64,000 nt of DNA from Zygnema circumcarinatum (Eukaryota > Streptophyta > Zygnematophyceae > Zygnematales > Zygnemataceae). Shown piece by piece: positions 11,598-27,379 of the stretch. The notes below the pieces were generated by a model that was given only the letters and a program-made list of their open reading frames with translations, was not told where the DNA came from and did not search any database. How positions within the stretch are numbered: position 1 is the first letter of the stretch; each line of letters starts with the position of its first letter. The DNA lies in assembly GCA_037447605.1 (NCBI GenBank), contig CM074819.1:2169503-2233502 (forward strand), in the 5' to 3' direction. The translations under genes and the position numbers were made by a program.

Positions 11598-12150
11598 GGA
11601 CTGCAGAGGGAGGCGGGGGCCGACAATGGGAGAGTCAGGGAGGGACTACGGAAACTCCTATTACTGCACAGGAGTTTATACCGTACTGTGTCGTACAGTT
11701 TCATAGGATGCCGTACCGTACGATATTACTAAAAATGTACTTATAAATTCGTACGGGACCTTTTTCGAGCATCAAAAAGAGGCGTTCCGTCGCGTCGCGC
11801 GCCTTGCGAGGGTCGGCTGCGAACCCCGCCGGGCCCGTCCTCAGATTAGGGTTTGGCTCGCTGCATGCAGGATGCACAGGGGGTATCTCGTGAGGAAGGA
11901 GAAACAAATGGGTGAAGAAGATAGTGGAAGATGATGGGAGTGATTGCGAGTTGAATATGGGAGAGATTTAAGAGTTTGTAGAGAGCCGGGATGGACCAAT
12001 GAAAGGTAGGATGGGGGAGAAAGGATAAGACGAGGCGTGGGAGACGGTGGGACGTCAAAGAACGAAAGACGCGGCTGCATTTCAGTCTTTTTCTTATCCT
12101 CCTTCTGAGCAAAGTCATCCCCTATTGAAGACTCGCTTCTACCATCTCCC
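11598..12150. promoter_or_regulatory. Shared upstream region of DCD and MED4, with a GTAC cluster
   Basis: Between the divergent starts. Positions 11671-11760 hold at least six GTAC tetramers in about 90 bp (CCGTACTG, TCGTACAG, CCGTACCGTACG, TGTACTT, TCGTACGG). A GC-rich patch follows (about 11785-11835), then ATTAGGGTTTGG. GTAC is the core bound by SBP-domain (SPL/CRR1) factors in green plants; use here is inferred. A related arrangement sits upstream of the aminotransferase gene (49640-49860). Confidence 0.5.
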
Positions 12151-14071
12151 ATGGCTGCTTCTGGGATGATCTCTTCTCCGGAACCTTTTCTGGCCCCTTC
12201 AAGCCAGCGCCCTTCCCCTTTCCCTCGCCCCTCTCCCTCTCCTGCGCCTTCAGGGCTTCTGCAGGAGTCAGTTCGAGGCCCTGCAACCTCAAAATCTTCA
12301 CTCCTGAGTCTCCCTCCAAGGAGAAGAGCAGAAGCCCTCTTGCTGGACATGGCGGGCCTCTGTGGGAGAATCTTGGAACTGACACGTGGTAGTCAGGCGG
12401 AAGGGAGGGCTGTTTCTTCTTTCTCACAAAAGCAAGGCGTTGGGCAGCAGTTTCTGGCAGGGGCGGTGGTGCCGCCGGAGGGAAGGAGCGCCACGGGCGT
12501 GAGGGAGCTTCTCAGCATTCTGGAAGCGCACCAATCCCTTCTATCAGAGTCTATCGCGGAAGTCCAGGAGCTTCAGGTGAGGATATATTTTGGCAGTATT
12601 CCCGCAGGGTTTTCGGGTATTTGGGGCTCTTTTAAGTTTATAATATTTGTAGATTCACAACGGACATGTGCTCTCGAAGTTCACATCATTATCTCAAACC
12701 TGTAGATTCATGAAGTTTCAGCAGCCCATAAAAAAGTCGAATTAGCAATCTGGGCTCGGGCTCTGGATGGACCTTCTGGTCAAGGACTGTGAATACAATT
12801 TGAGTTTGTGGTGTTAACGCAGAAAAAGCTGCTTTCTTTCTCACTCGGTGGCTTAGAAAGTAGAGATCCTAAAACCCCTCGAGGAATATGCAGGGTGGAA
12901 AACGGGAGAGGGCTCATCTCATCTCACGAACAAGTGAAACTTCAGCAGCGCTTCGCCAGTTTGCAAAACGACTTCGAGATTCTCAACTTCTCCTGGAGGG
13001 CACTTTGGATGATTATCAAGAGTACAAGCACTTAAGGAAAAGGAAAAGCACTGAGGAAACGACAGTCGAGCGTTCTGAAGGGAGCCATGGAAGTCCTGTA
13101 CAGAGTGATTTAGATACACAGGAAAAGGAGTGCTCAGGGCGCTCAACAGTCGACGTTCAAGACCTCATCGCTTATGCTCACAAAATTAGCTACACCACTT
13201 TTGCACCTCCTGAATTTGCCCAGGGATTAGGGTTGATGGGAGTCCTGCCTCCTGCTCCGCAGGATGAGCAAATGAGAGCATCAGCACTTTATCATTTCAC
13301 AGATGAAGAGCTTGGTGTTCCCAAACCTCCAGAACCATCTGCAGATGAACCTACTTCTGAAGCAAAGGAAGCTCTGATTGCTCCCAAGCAGGAGTCAGGA
13401 TTTCCTCCTCCTCCATCCATGGCTGCAGGTGGTCCTCCTTCAGCTTCCCTAACAACGTCAATCAAGAAAGAAGGAGCTGCTCCCTTACCACCACCACCAC
13501 CTCCTGGATGGAAACCCGGTGATCCAATTACTCTTCCTCCCCCTCCTCCTGGGTGGAAACCGGGTGACCCCATCCCCTTACCCCCCATGGCCGGCCATCC
13601 TACTGCTGCTCCCCCTGGTCACCCTGCAGGTGCTCCTAGACCTGCAGGTCCACCAGCTGCTCCTTCCTTCCAAGTTCGACATGTCGAGGTGAGAGCTTTC
13701 TTTTCGAGTTAACTTTCTCTCTAAGGTCCCTTTCTATTTGAAGTCCAGGAATTGGTAATGCTGGTGCATGGGCGATTCTTGTGTCTCTGTTTGCTTGCTT
13801 GCTTGCTTGTCTAAAACCAAGCAGAATGGCTTGCTCAGAAGGGGATAGGTAAGAAGTTGTTTGTTGAAGATCATTATGTGCTAGAAATCGTAGTTAGTTA
13901 GAGCCTTTTGTTTGTGGAAATCACAGAATGCAGGAAGAATGTTCCATCCTTGCTTTCAAGCATAAGATAAACACATGTTTTGTTTTTCTTCATCTCTGGC
14001 AGCTCGACTTGAATCCGGAGCTGGAAGACTCGGACAGCGATTACAGTGGTTCATCGGATGAAGAGGATTAG
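12151..14071 (+). CDS. MED4: Mediator complex subunit 4
   Basis: MED4 is a middle-module subunit of Mediator, which bridges transcription factors and RNA polymerase II. Exons: 12151-12576 (142 codons); a probable small exon from 12706 (IHEVSAAHKK..., 3' end unresolved); about 12894-13688; and 14003-14071. Seen: a Pro/Ser-rich N terminus; a helical segment LLSILEAHQSLLSESIAEVQELQ; LRQFAKRLRDSQLLLEG then DDYQEY; and the diagnostic core DLIAYAHKISYTTFAPPEF followed by LPPAPQDEQMRASALYHF. The tail holds two tandem PPPGWKPGDPI units and a proline-rich linker, and ends in an acidic DSDSDYSGSSDEED. Head-to-head with DCD. Identification is firm; the second exon boundary and the exact exon 3 acceptor are not. 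Confidence 0.9.
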
Positions 14072-15648
14072 GGTTCGAGTTGGACGGAAATCTTATGGAG
14101 GGAGTGGGAGAGGGATCACCTTATCCTCACTTTCGGCTTCCCTTTTGCTTCTTGCTTCGTCTTTCTTTACCTTGATGTGGAGGATTTCTTTACTGGCTAC
14201 CTTTCCCCCTTTGTAATGGACGGCATCCTATTGAGTTCAACTCAATTGTTTCAATTTCAGCTCAGTGTAAAATTGTAAATCCAGTTGCGGTTCCAGTTTC
14301 AGTTTCAGTTCTGTTGTATTCGGCCTTCACAGCGTAGAATGGATGGTAGTGATCGACTGCCAATGAACATAGATATGGTGTTGACATGCTTGTTGTCAAG
14401 GTTGAGACGAAACAAAAACATATGAAACGTTATCTGACGGAAAAAAAAGCCGCATCGGCACGTTTAGCAGGGTCTAGGGTGCATACATTGTCGCCAAATC
14501 TATAAGCAAGAATACTCTTTTTCACCTCTTCGCTCGTCTCCTACCCGTTTCTCTCCCACTCCCACCTTTCCCTCACCCTCCTCCCTTCCCCTTGCTTCCC
14601 CACTCTCCCCTCTCCACCCCTCCCCCTCTCCCCCCCCCTCCACCCTCTCCCCTCCCTTCCCCACTCCTCCCTCTCCAGCCCCCTCCCCCCTTTCTCCCCC
14701 CCTCCCCCCTCTCCCCCTCTCTCCCCATCCCCCCTCTCTCCCCCCCCCCCCCAATCCTCCGTTACAGAGTTTTTCTTACAAACAAAATCGAAAAGCCATC
14801 ACGATTTCCATCAGATATAACAAATGATTTGATTGATAGTAAAAAAGAAAAAGGTAGGCTGATGATAGCTGACGAATATGCGGCTAACCGGTCAGCTTTC
14901 ATGGTTGTAATGTGATGTCCTCACGCCGTAGGCGCTTTTCTATGCAACAAAATTACAGTTTTTTCAACAATAATGGTGATTTTAAACCGCCAAATTGTGC
15001 CAGAACATTGAAATAAATGCATGGAATATATAATAATGAATAATGCAAGGGAGGTGGTGCCAATGGCCCTCCTATAAACCCTCCGCCTACCAAACGGAAA
15101 CCCTAAAGAGACTGTACATGGTGTCATTTTGTACTCTGAGATTGAAGACCTGAAAAAAAGTAACCTCAATTCTCTGCTTCGTGTTCTTCCTAAATGCAGT
15201 CCAAGGTAGGACTTAGTTTGCTGCAATTAAACCATTCATAATATAGCTGACTGCCCTGTTCAACGAAGCACCCAGGTTGGTTCTATGAGCCTCTCGGTCT
15301 CCCAGTTTCTCCCCCTCCTCAACCAACAGCGAACTTGAGAGGCTACCTCCTCTCATTCCTCTCACACTCTCATCACACTACCGCCTGCTCTCCCACTCTC
15401 CTCCTTCCCTCTCCTTCTCATTCTCCTTCTTCTTCTCACTTCTTCTTCTCTCTCCTTCTTCTTCTTCTTTTCCTTCTCCTTCATCTTCTTCGCTTCTTCT
15501 TCTCTCTCCTTCTTCTTCTTCTTCTTCTCCTTCTTCTTCTTCTCTCCTTCTTCTCCTCTTCTCTCTTTCTCGCCCCCCACTCCCACTGCCTCTCCACTCT
15601 CCTTCCCAGCTCCCTTTCCCTCCCCCCCCACACCACCCCCTTCTCCAC
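14072..15648. other. Convergent spacer between MED4 and the F-box/kelch gene
   Basis: Holds the MED4 3' UTR (TGTAAAATTGTAAATCC near 14266) and a small CAGTTTC hexamer patch (14285-14310). Two pyrimidine tracts follow: 14520-14755 (CCCTCCCC/CTCTCC) and 15355-15645 (TTCTTCTCCTTC). No gene is supported between them; frames such as LLLLLFLLL are repeat translations. The second tract abuts the stop codon of the F-box gene. Confidence 0.6.
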
Positions 15649-17097
15649 TCAGACTCGCATTAAAGTACAAGTACTAAACCACCGAGTCACCAGCCCCATT
15701 TGTGGAGGATTCAACTTCTTCCACCCCTCCTTCCTCCCCACATCCTGCATGTACATGCATGGCCCGGCCATCAGTTTTCCAATTCTTCCGTTAAACGGAA
15801 GTCTCGCAGCCCACGCTTCATGTGCATCCGCTGCATTTGGGTCTTCCCCTCCCACCAAAAAAACTTTACTTTCAAACCCAGCAAGGGAAACAGCTCCCAT
15901 AAACCCTGTCGTAGGAAGGGGCCCCACATTCTCCCATACTTCCTCCTTCCCATCATATATTCTGAGCTGATATGTTCTATCCACATTCAAGGAGGGAGCT
16001 GCATCCAAAAGATAGAGTCTGTTGCTCCTTGAATCTAACCGAGTATAGAACGGCGGACTCGTATTTGAAGGGAAAAAATGTTCCTCTGTAGACCACTTTC
16101 CACTCACCGGATCATATACATCTGCAAGCCCCTTCGCCCATGAGCTTCTCACATAGAACTTTCCGTTCACAGTTGCTCCCTGACATTCTAAAGCCGGCAT
16201 TCTCTCCGAATCCCAGGGCATATCTGCAATTTCTTTCCAGCAATCTTTCTCTAAGTCATAGATTTCTGCAGAATGGAGCGAATCATGAGCATAATTGAAC
16301 CCAGCTCGCAGCCCTCCTGCAATGTACAGCTTATTTCCAATCACTGCACTCGCAAACCGGTCTCTCGGAGTCAACATTTTCGCCCCTTTGGTCGCTTTCC
16401 CAGTCAAAAAATCATATCTCCAAATCTCTCCGGTCGGAATAAACCGGTCAAATTCATCTGAAGGATATGCCCCTCCGCAAAATATAAGAGTGCTCCCAAT
16501 TGCAATTAGCCGAGTACAGGGCGATATCTTATTACTGAAAGGGAGGCAACCCAAATCATGCCAAGTTTCACCTTCAATTTGAAAAACCCACAAATGGGCG
16601 AAAATTTCCTGCGACCCTAAAGAAGCCCACTCAAGCGCACATAGAAAGGCCTCTTCAGTTCCTGTCAGGTGTCGCGTGCGCAGGAGCTCTCCGCTGTCTG
16701 CCACGTGTCGCCATCTCCTGCAGACGCTCCGAAGCTTCTGGAAGCTTCCAAGAGGGACACGTGCCAGGCAGAGAGTGGAGAGATCGTCCGATGGAATGCC
16801 CGGAATGAGCTCGGACGAGTCATGGGAGAGGGGAGGAGGGGAGGGAGGGAGATGAGAGGGAGGGCGAGAGGGAGGGAGGTGGGAGGAGGAGGAGGAGGAT
16901 GGGAGAGGGCGAGGGAGAGAGGCGGGAGCATTGCTTGAGGCGCAAGTAGGCGTTTTGGAGTTCGGAGATTTGAGGGTTTTTAGGGTTTTTTTTGGGAAGC
17001 AGTGGATGAGGGGAGCCTTTGGAGAGTGGGCAATTGGGTCAAGAGAGGAAGGGGAGGAGGTGGGGCCAGCTTTAGGTTTGCTTGGTTTGGAGCCCAT
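15649..17097 (-). CDS. F-box/kelch-repeat protein (single exon)
   Basis: Likely a substrate receptor of an SCF E3 ubiquitin ligase: the F-box binds SKP1 and the kelch propeller binds the target. The 482-residue frame has no intron. Residues 1-95 are Ser/Pro-rich and probably disordered. An F-box-like segment lies at about 96-140 (IPGIPSDDLSTLCLARVPLG...SVCRRWRHV). Kelch-type blades follow, with FCGGAYPSDEFD, PRDRFASAVIGNKLYIAGG, SAEIYDLEKDCWKEIADMP, ADVYDPVSGKWS, LRIYDGKEEVWENVGPLP and KVFLVGGEDPN. The ATG at 17097 follows directly after a CT-rich stretch on the plus strand; GC-rich codons at the N terminus differ little from the body. Target unknown. Confidence 0.85.
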   Translation of the reverse strand: MGSKPSKPKAGPTSSPSSLDPIAHSPKAPLIHCFPKKTLKTLKSPNSKTPTCASSNAPASLPRPLPSSSSSSHLPPSRPPSHLPPSPPPLSHDSSELIPGIPSDDLSTLCLARVPLGSFQKLRSVCRRWRHVADSGELLRTRHLTGTEEAFLCALEWASLGSQEIFAHLWVFQIEGETWHDLGCLPFSNKISPCTRLIAIGSTLIFCGGAYPSDEFDRFIPTGEIWRYDFLTGKATKGAKMLTPRDRFASAVIGNKLYIAGGLRAGFNYAHDSLHSAEIYDLEKDCWKEIADMPWDSERMPALECQGATVNGKFYVRSSWAKGLADVYDPVSGKWSTEEHFFPSNTSPPFYTRLDSRSNRLYLLDAAPSLNVDRTYQLRIYDGKEEVWENVGPLPTTGFMGAVSLAGFESKVFLVGGEDPNAADAHEAWAARLPFNGRIGKLMAGPCMYMQDVGRKEGWKKLNPPQMGLVTRWFSTCTLMRV

Positions 17098-17535
17098 GGC
17101 GGCAGAGGAAGCTTCTTATCTCCTCTCTCTACTTCCTGCTCTCTCTCCTCTCTCACTTCCCTTTATCTTCTGGTTCTTACATACTTCACTCTCCCACTCT
17201 CTCTCTCTGACTCTCTTCCTCACTCCCTCAGCCTCACTCTCTCTCCCTCTCTCTCTTCCTCTCTCTCCCTCACACTCTCTCACTCCCTCGCTCACTCTCT
17301 CCCTCCCTCTCTCAATCTATCTCCCTCAATCTCTCCCTCAATCTCTCCCTCAATCTCTTCCTCCCTCTCTTTCACACTCTCTCCACTGATTTCCAATTCC
17401 AGCTCTCTCTCAGTTCTCTCCCTCAGTCCTCTCCATCTCCCTCTCCCTACACTGCCTCTCCCGCTCCCTCTCCCTCTCTCCCACTCCCTTTCCCTGCCGC
17501 TTAACTTCCTGCCCCATCTCCTCCCTCTCGCTCGT
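17098..17535. repeat. CT-rich low-complexity block upstream of the F-box/kelch gene
   Basis: Plus strand CTCTCTCC, CTCACTCCCT and CTCCCTCAAT units, so purine-rich in the direction of the minus-strand gene. It probably covers its 5' leader. The CTCCCTCAAT subunits repeat four times at 17325-17355. Confidence 0.8.
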
Positions 17536-17779
17536 ATCGAGTGAAGCGGACGCCCGCTTCATGTTGGGGCCAGGTTTGTAATATTTCCTTTTAAAAAAAA
17601 GCAACCGAAGAATTTCTTTCCTTCCCATATGCCCTCGACAAAGCTCCTCTCCTTCTGCCCGGACCACTGGGCAAGGAAATAAGCGAATCCTCGACGCCCA
17701 CGTGGGTTTTAGATGGCTGCCCAAGACGACAAATTCTCCATGTAATGCTTTCATATTTTGCCCGATACCTCAGGGAAGA

Positions 17780-18150
17780 TGATTGGCCAATCATGGGTGA
17801 CCACGTGGACGTTTACTTCTGTATCTGGTCTCCAAACTGTGCGCCGTCAGCCGACCGTCACTATCAGCCAATGCGACGTCGTCCCCTGGACACTACCTGC
17901 ACGAGAGAGACCGGTAACTGCACGTCGCAGCCCACGACGGCCAATGCGTAGCCGCCACGTAGCCAGATCGTCGACGTGAGCGATCGGTATCCGCACGTGA
18001 ATCCCATCCAGCTAATATGTATCCGCCACGTGTTCACGTCCTTCACTAGTATCCGCACGTCGCAGCCCGAGCAGCCAATGCGTCTCCGCCACGTGGTCAC
18101 GACCTTCACGGAAGAGATCGATACCCGCACACCGCAGCCCGACCGGTCGT
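17780..18150. promoter_or_regulatory. Tandem CCAAT plus ACGT (G-box) module array
   Basis: At least four GCCAAT motifs (near 17785, 17865, 17938, 18071) alternate with CCACGT(G/A) or GCACGTG elements (near 17799, 17953, 17993, 18025, 18089). They sit in diverged repeats of a unit like CGCAGCCCG..CAGCCAATGCGTC.CCGCCACGTGGTCACG. The CCAAT box binds NF-Y and CACGTG binds bZIP/bHLH factors in plants. Regulatory use is inferred. Confidence 0.6.
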
Positions 18151-18944
18151 TTTAACGAGGCGGGCCCTCATTCATGGCCGGTCACCGGCCACGGGCGGGG
18201 CCCCCTGTAGTTCACGCTACAGCTAGGAAACATCCAGTAATAATGGGCCACGTCATCAAAGTTGTGTATCTGGCAAATTCCCATTGGTGATGGTAGACTG
18301 TAGCGCGCAGAAATGGCCCAGAATGGAGCTGAGCTGGAGAATGTATCCCCCCGTAGACGACAAAAAATGAAAAGGTTTTTCTCGCGCCAATCACGCGCGA
18401 GGGCATCGAAAGAATCGGATCCGTATCTGTGCCACTAAAATTACTGTCATTCGATTCACGACAAAATGTACAAAAAAAACAACTGCGAGATTTGTAGAGC
18501 CAATCGCATAGTGCCAGATAAGCAATTTGCGAAATTTTATATGAGCTCAAATATCCTTAAGATATGATGGACAAAATAATTTTGTCGATTAAGCTAACAC
18601 ACGGAGAATTTTGTTTTTTAGTGGGACGCATTAGATGATGACAAAAGCCAATTGTACGAATATATTGTCGTTTCTGTCATCGCGTTTGGCCTTCTTGGAC
18701 TATCAGCCAATCACAGTGCTGTGACCTTTCAGGCTTGCTAGCTTCAAAGTAAAAAGCGTACATCACAACTTTTTCTTTCTATGGTTATTTTACCGTGATG
18801 CGTACGTATTTCTCCCAGATATATCCTCTAAATTATCCCACAATGCTGGGAGCCACACCCCATTTGCACCCAAACGGGTGCAAGTATAAAGTTTGCAAAC
18901 TTAACCTTCATCAATTTCAAAAGGGTCGAATGGTTTTTATGCCA

Positions 18945-18967
18945 CGCGGGGCAGTCGCTGCCCCGCG
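18945..18967. repeat. Perfect 10-bp inverted repeat (hairpin) in intergenic DNA
   Basis: Arms CGCGGGGCAG (18945-18954) and CTGCCCCGCG (18958-18967) are separated by TCG. GC-rich within an AT-richer setting. No T-run follows, so it is not a Pol III-type terminator; role unknown. Confidence 0.8.
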
Positions 18968-19099
18968 CCGTATGGACATCAAGACATATGGTCGACAAAA
19001 TTTCTGGACCCATCCCATAGGGTTGGCTTCTGGCCGACCCTCCATGCACGTGAAACTGAAAGTATAATTGTCGTGGAACTGCAACTGGGTCAGAATGTT

Positions 19100-19325
19100 A
19101 CAGACCAAAAATTGTATATGGAACCGCACTGGAACTGGGACTGGAACTGGAACAGCGTGTGTCATAACTCATAAAGGTCATGTTCACGTTACAGACCGAG
19201 AACTGGACGTGGAATTAGATTAGAACTGGAACTGGAACAACATGTATATGAACTGGATTTTATCACCGTTATAGACCCAAAACAGAACATGGAACCGCGT
19301 TGGAACTGGAACTGGAACTGGCATT
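19100..19325. repeat. Degenerate GGAACT hexamer repeat, three longer units
   Basis: Runs of GGAACTGGAACT lie inside three diverged units of about 80-100 bp. Each begins like (C/T)AGACC and continues through TGGAACCGC and a GGAACT run. The same hexamer, in the opposite orientation, dominates 30366-30640. Confidence 0.75.
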
Positions 19326-19791
19326 CGTAAATCTACAATCCATTTCAGTGAAACCTCGATCACAAGTCCTCCCTAAAGCCAAACCCCGGTCCCTTCCGGC
19401 TCCAACGGCAACTATTTTTTTCGTACCTTCATCCGTACGATCTGAACCCATTGTTTTTGGCCCTCCCCCACCGTTTGCAGCTTCCTGCACACTGCGGTGG
19501 TAGGGGCTCTCCAGGGTTCAAGGACACCCTTGGATCGGAGCCTTCCTTCCACCTTGTGCAGGCATTCAGGATTTTTAGGGTTTTGAAGCTCTGGCTTTCT
19601 TCTTCCTGAGGGCTTCCTCCTCCTCTTCCAAGCAGCAGCCATGGCGGCCTCTTTGGCGCCTCTGCAACCGTTATGCAGGTCCTGAACTTTTTTCCTTTAC
19701 AGCTTCAGGCTGCTTCAACTTGCAAGGGACTCCATTCTGGGCCGAAAAAAAACGGAGTTTGAGTTCGAGGGGGAGTTCAGGAGCCGCATCC

Positions 19792-25215
<5,424 letters not shown>

Positions 25216-27379
25216 AGGACTGAACAGCGCGGTGCCCCTAAACTTTAAGTTAGGGTTATTTTTGGTCCCCTTAGAGCCCCCCCAGAGTGCTCTTATTATT
25301 GGAATTTGGGAAGCTGCATATGCCGACTTCCAGCGATGGAAAAAACACAGAGTTTTGGATGTAATAAGGGTGATTTTGGCCTTCTGTTTGGCGCCGCAAT
25401 CTAAGAAAGGCCTTCAGAGAGATTTGTCATGTCATGTTATTGAGTTTCATGTTGAACAAGGGCCAAAAAATAGGAAGGAACTCTTCAGAAGGAATATTTC
25501 CTGCACAGTGAGGACAGGGGAATTATTGAACCTGAAGCTGTTCCTGCATCTGTTGAGAAGATAGGGTTAAAAAAAATAGGTCGGAGGAGCATAGGACTGA
25601 GGACATGGGCGAGAGAAAGTCAGAAATTCCTTTGAACTCAGCTCCGAATCTGAATTTGAAGGAAGATTTGAATCCAACGGAGAATTCTGAAAGGCAGTTT
25701 TTCATAACTGGAGAGGGGTAAGCTGCAATATCTGCAGCCGCAACGGAGACAAGCAATAATAATGATTTACGAAACGCGGAACTGATAACAGATTGCCACA
25801 TGTGAAAGCTGTAGTTGTAGAGCGTATTCTGAAGGTTTCTGAGCTGCAGGAATCCCAAGTGTCTGCCAGGGGAAGTCTGGCAGAAAACTTGGTGGAAATT
25901 TCGTCTGCTTGCGTTGTGGCTACATATGTGGAAGAAAATTTGAACAGTTACAGTCCAGTTGCAGACAATTTTCGCATGGAGACAGTAGGGAATCACGGAA
26001 CAGTGTCATGGATACGTCAGGCTCTGCAATGACACGGAACTGTTGAAGCCATCAAAGTCTACGAGGGAGGGAGGGCTTGGGGTCAGCCATGGCTGCTGTG
26101 AAGGCGGTTCTGCCGGATGAAGATTTATGACTCTGACGCATTCAATCTTGTTAAAGTCACAAGCTTAGTATCAACCCCAACACGCAATTAAGGAAATATG
26201 TCATACCTACCTGCCTATAGAGTTTCACTTTTTTAAGATCGCTGCGTGTTATACCCTGCAATGCAATGCAGTGAGTGATTCCAATGAACTGGCAGGGCAC
26301 AGCAGTCTGTTCCTCAGGCTGTTTCTGAAGGGTTTTACATGTTAGGGTTTTGGACATTATACCGTGGGCTTTCGGTCGGAACTGAGCCATTCACACATCA
26401 TCAACGTTGTTTTGGCACCACCGCATTGACCTTCACTTTCTATCCAGCATTGGTTTGCACGACCTTGAGCATGGCGCGTTGGCTTGCTCGCATGCCATGT
26501 GTTGTTGTTCATGCCCATGTTGTTGTTGCACATGGATGCTGGCTGCTTGCATGCACCCATGCCGTCCGTCATGATCACAATGCCTTCACATTCCTTCCAA
26601 TTTGTTGTGTACGTGGATGTGGTTGCATGCTCATGCGTATGCCTGTGTGTGTGCGCACATACATGCATTGATCTCATAATGGCGATGCCATCCAATGTCC
26701 ATGGACACAACAACAACATGGTTGGAGAACCATGCATGTCCATGTGTCCATGTGCCCTCTCATGTTGTAGATGTTGTGGAGCACAATCTCAACGGTACAA
26801 CAGCACATGTGTGCGCATAGTGACGCATGTAGCCAGTAAAAGCCCCCACCACATGGACGGCCTCTCAAGCGTGCGCTTACGCTATCCGGCGGCCACACCG
26901 CACATCGCACGTGCACGAATTGTCACATGTGACGCAGCACTATCACTGCCTCCAGGGAGCCCTCTGTCCGTCGGATCGTCCACCTCGACGGCCGCGATGA
27001 GCTCCGCCGTGCTTGGAACGCGTGGAGATTTCAGGATCTGGATAGCGCCTGGTAGGCCCACACAGACGCTCCCAGCGCGCCACGTGTCCACCCAAGCGTC
27101 GCACGGCATTCACTGATCGCTGGAGCCGTGCGACGTGCTTGCGACGCGTGTGCGACGCCAGGCGACGCGTGTGCGACGTTCCTGCGACCCATGCGACATG
27201 CGTGCGACGACCCTGCGACGTTAATGCGACGCCTGTGCGACGGTCCTGCAGGCGCCTTTTGAGGGCCTCGGGAGAGCTCTTTGTGCTATTTGCTACGAGG
27301 GAGGAAGGTAAAGGGGAGGCGGTCTGTCAGAGTCAAAGTCAGAGTCTGCTTTCACTTTTGCATTCAAACGCAACGCGAG
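25216..27379. other. Spacer between PRMT6 and the repeat-rich protein gene
   Basis: Contains the PRMT6 3' UTR and then unexplained sequence. 25220-26340 has only unsupported frames of up to 157 codons with no domain I recognise. 26480-26760 is rich in CATG and TGTTGTTG. A 12-bp palindrome GTCACATGTGAC lies at 26922-26933, and a CCACGTGTCC G-box near 27081. A TGCGACG array follows (27125-27243). The last 300 bp are the probable promoter and leader of the next gene. Confidence 0.5.
27125..27243. repeat. TGCGACG heptamer array
   Basis: About eleven GCGAC cores in 120 bp, mostly NTGCGACG, spaced irregularly. It lies 140-250 bp upstream of the ATG at 27380. May be a protein-binding array or a simple repeat; no family recognised. 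Confidence 0.7.

Larger units (their letters stand above)
17536..19791. promoter_or_regulatory. Upstream region shared by F-box/kelch and PRMT6 genes
   Basis: Contains a CCAAT/G-box array (17780-18150, separate entry), AT-rich sequence (18400-18900), a perfect 10-bp inverted repeat with a 3-nt loop (18945-18967), a GGAACT hexamer repeat block (19100-19325) and, next to PRMT6, a short upstream frame starting at ATG 19641. That ATG (MAASLAPLQPLC) could be an alternative first exon or an upstream ORF. No other gene is supported. Confidence 0.45.

Noticed and set aside
19641-19791. ATG 19641 as the definite PRMT6 start
   Set aside because: Splicing GCAG|GTCC to the downstream CAG gives a frame that stops before the conserved core; kept only as an alternative or uORF.
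25232-26032. Frames of 110 and 79 codons downstream of PRMT6
   Set aside because: No recognisable domain, no neighbouring phased exon, and located where the 3' UTR is expected.
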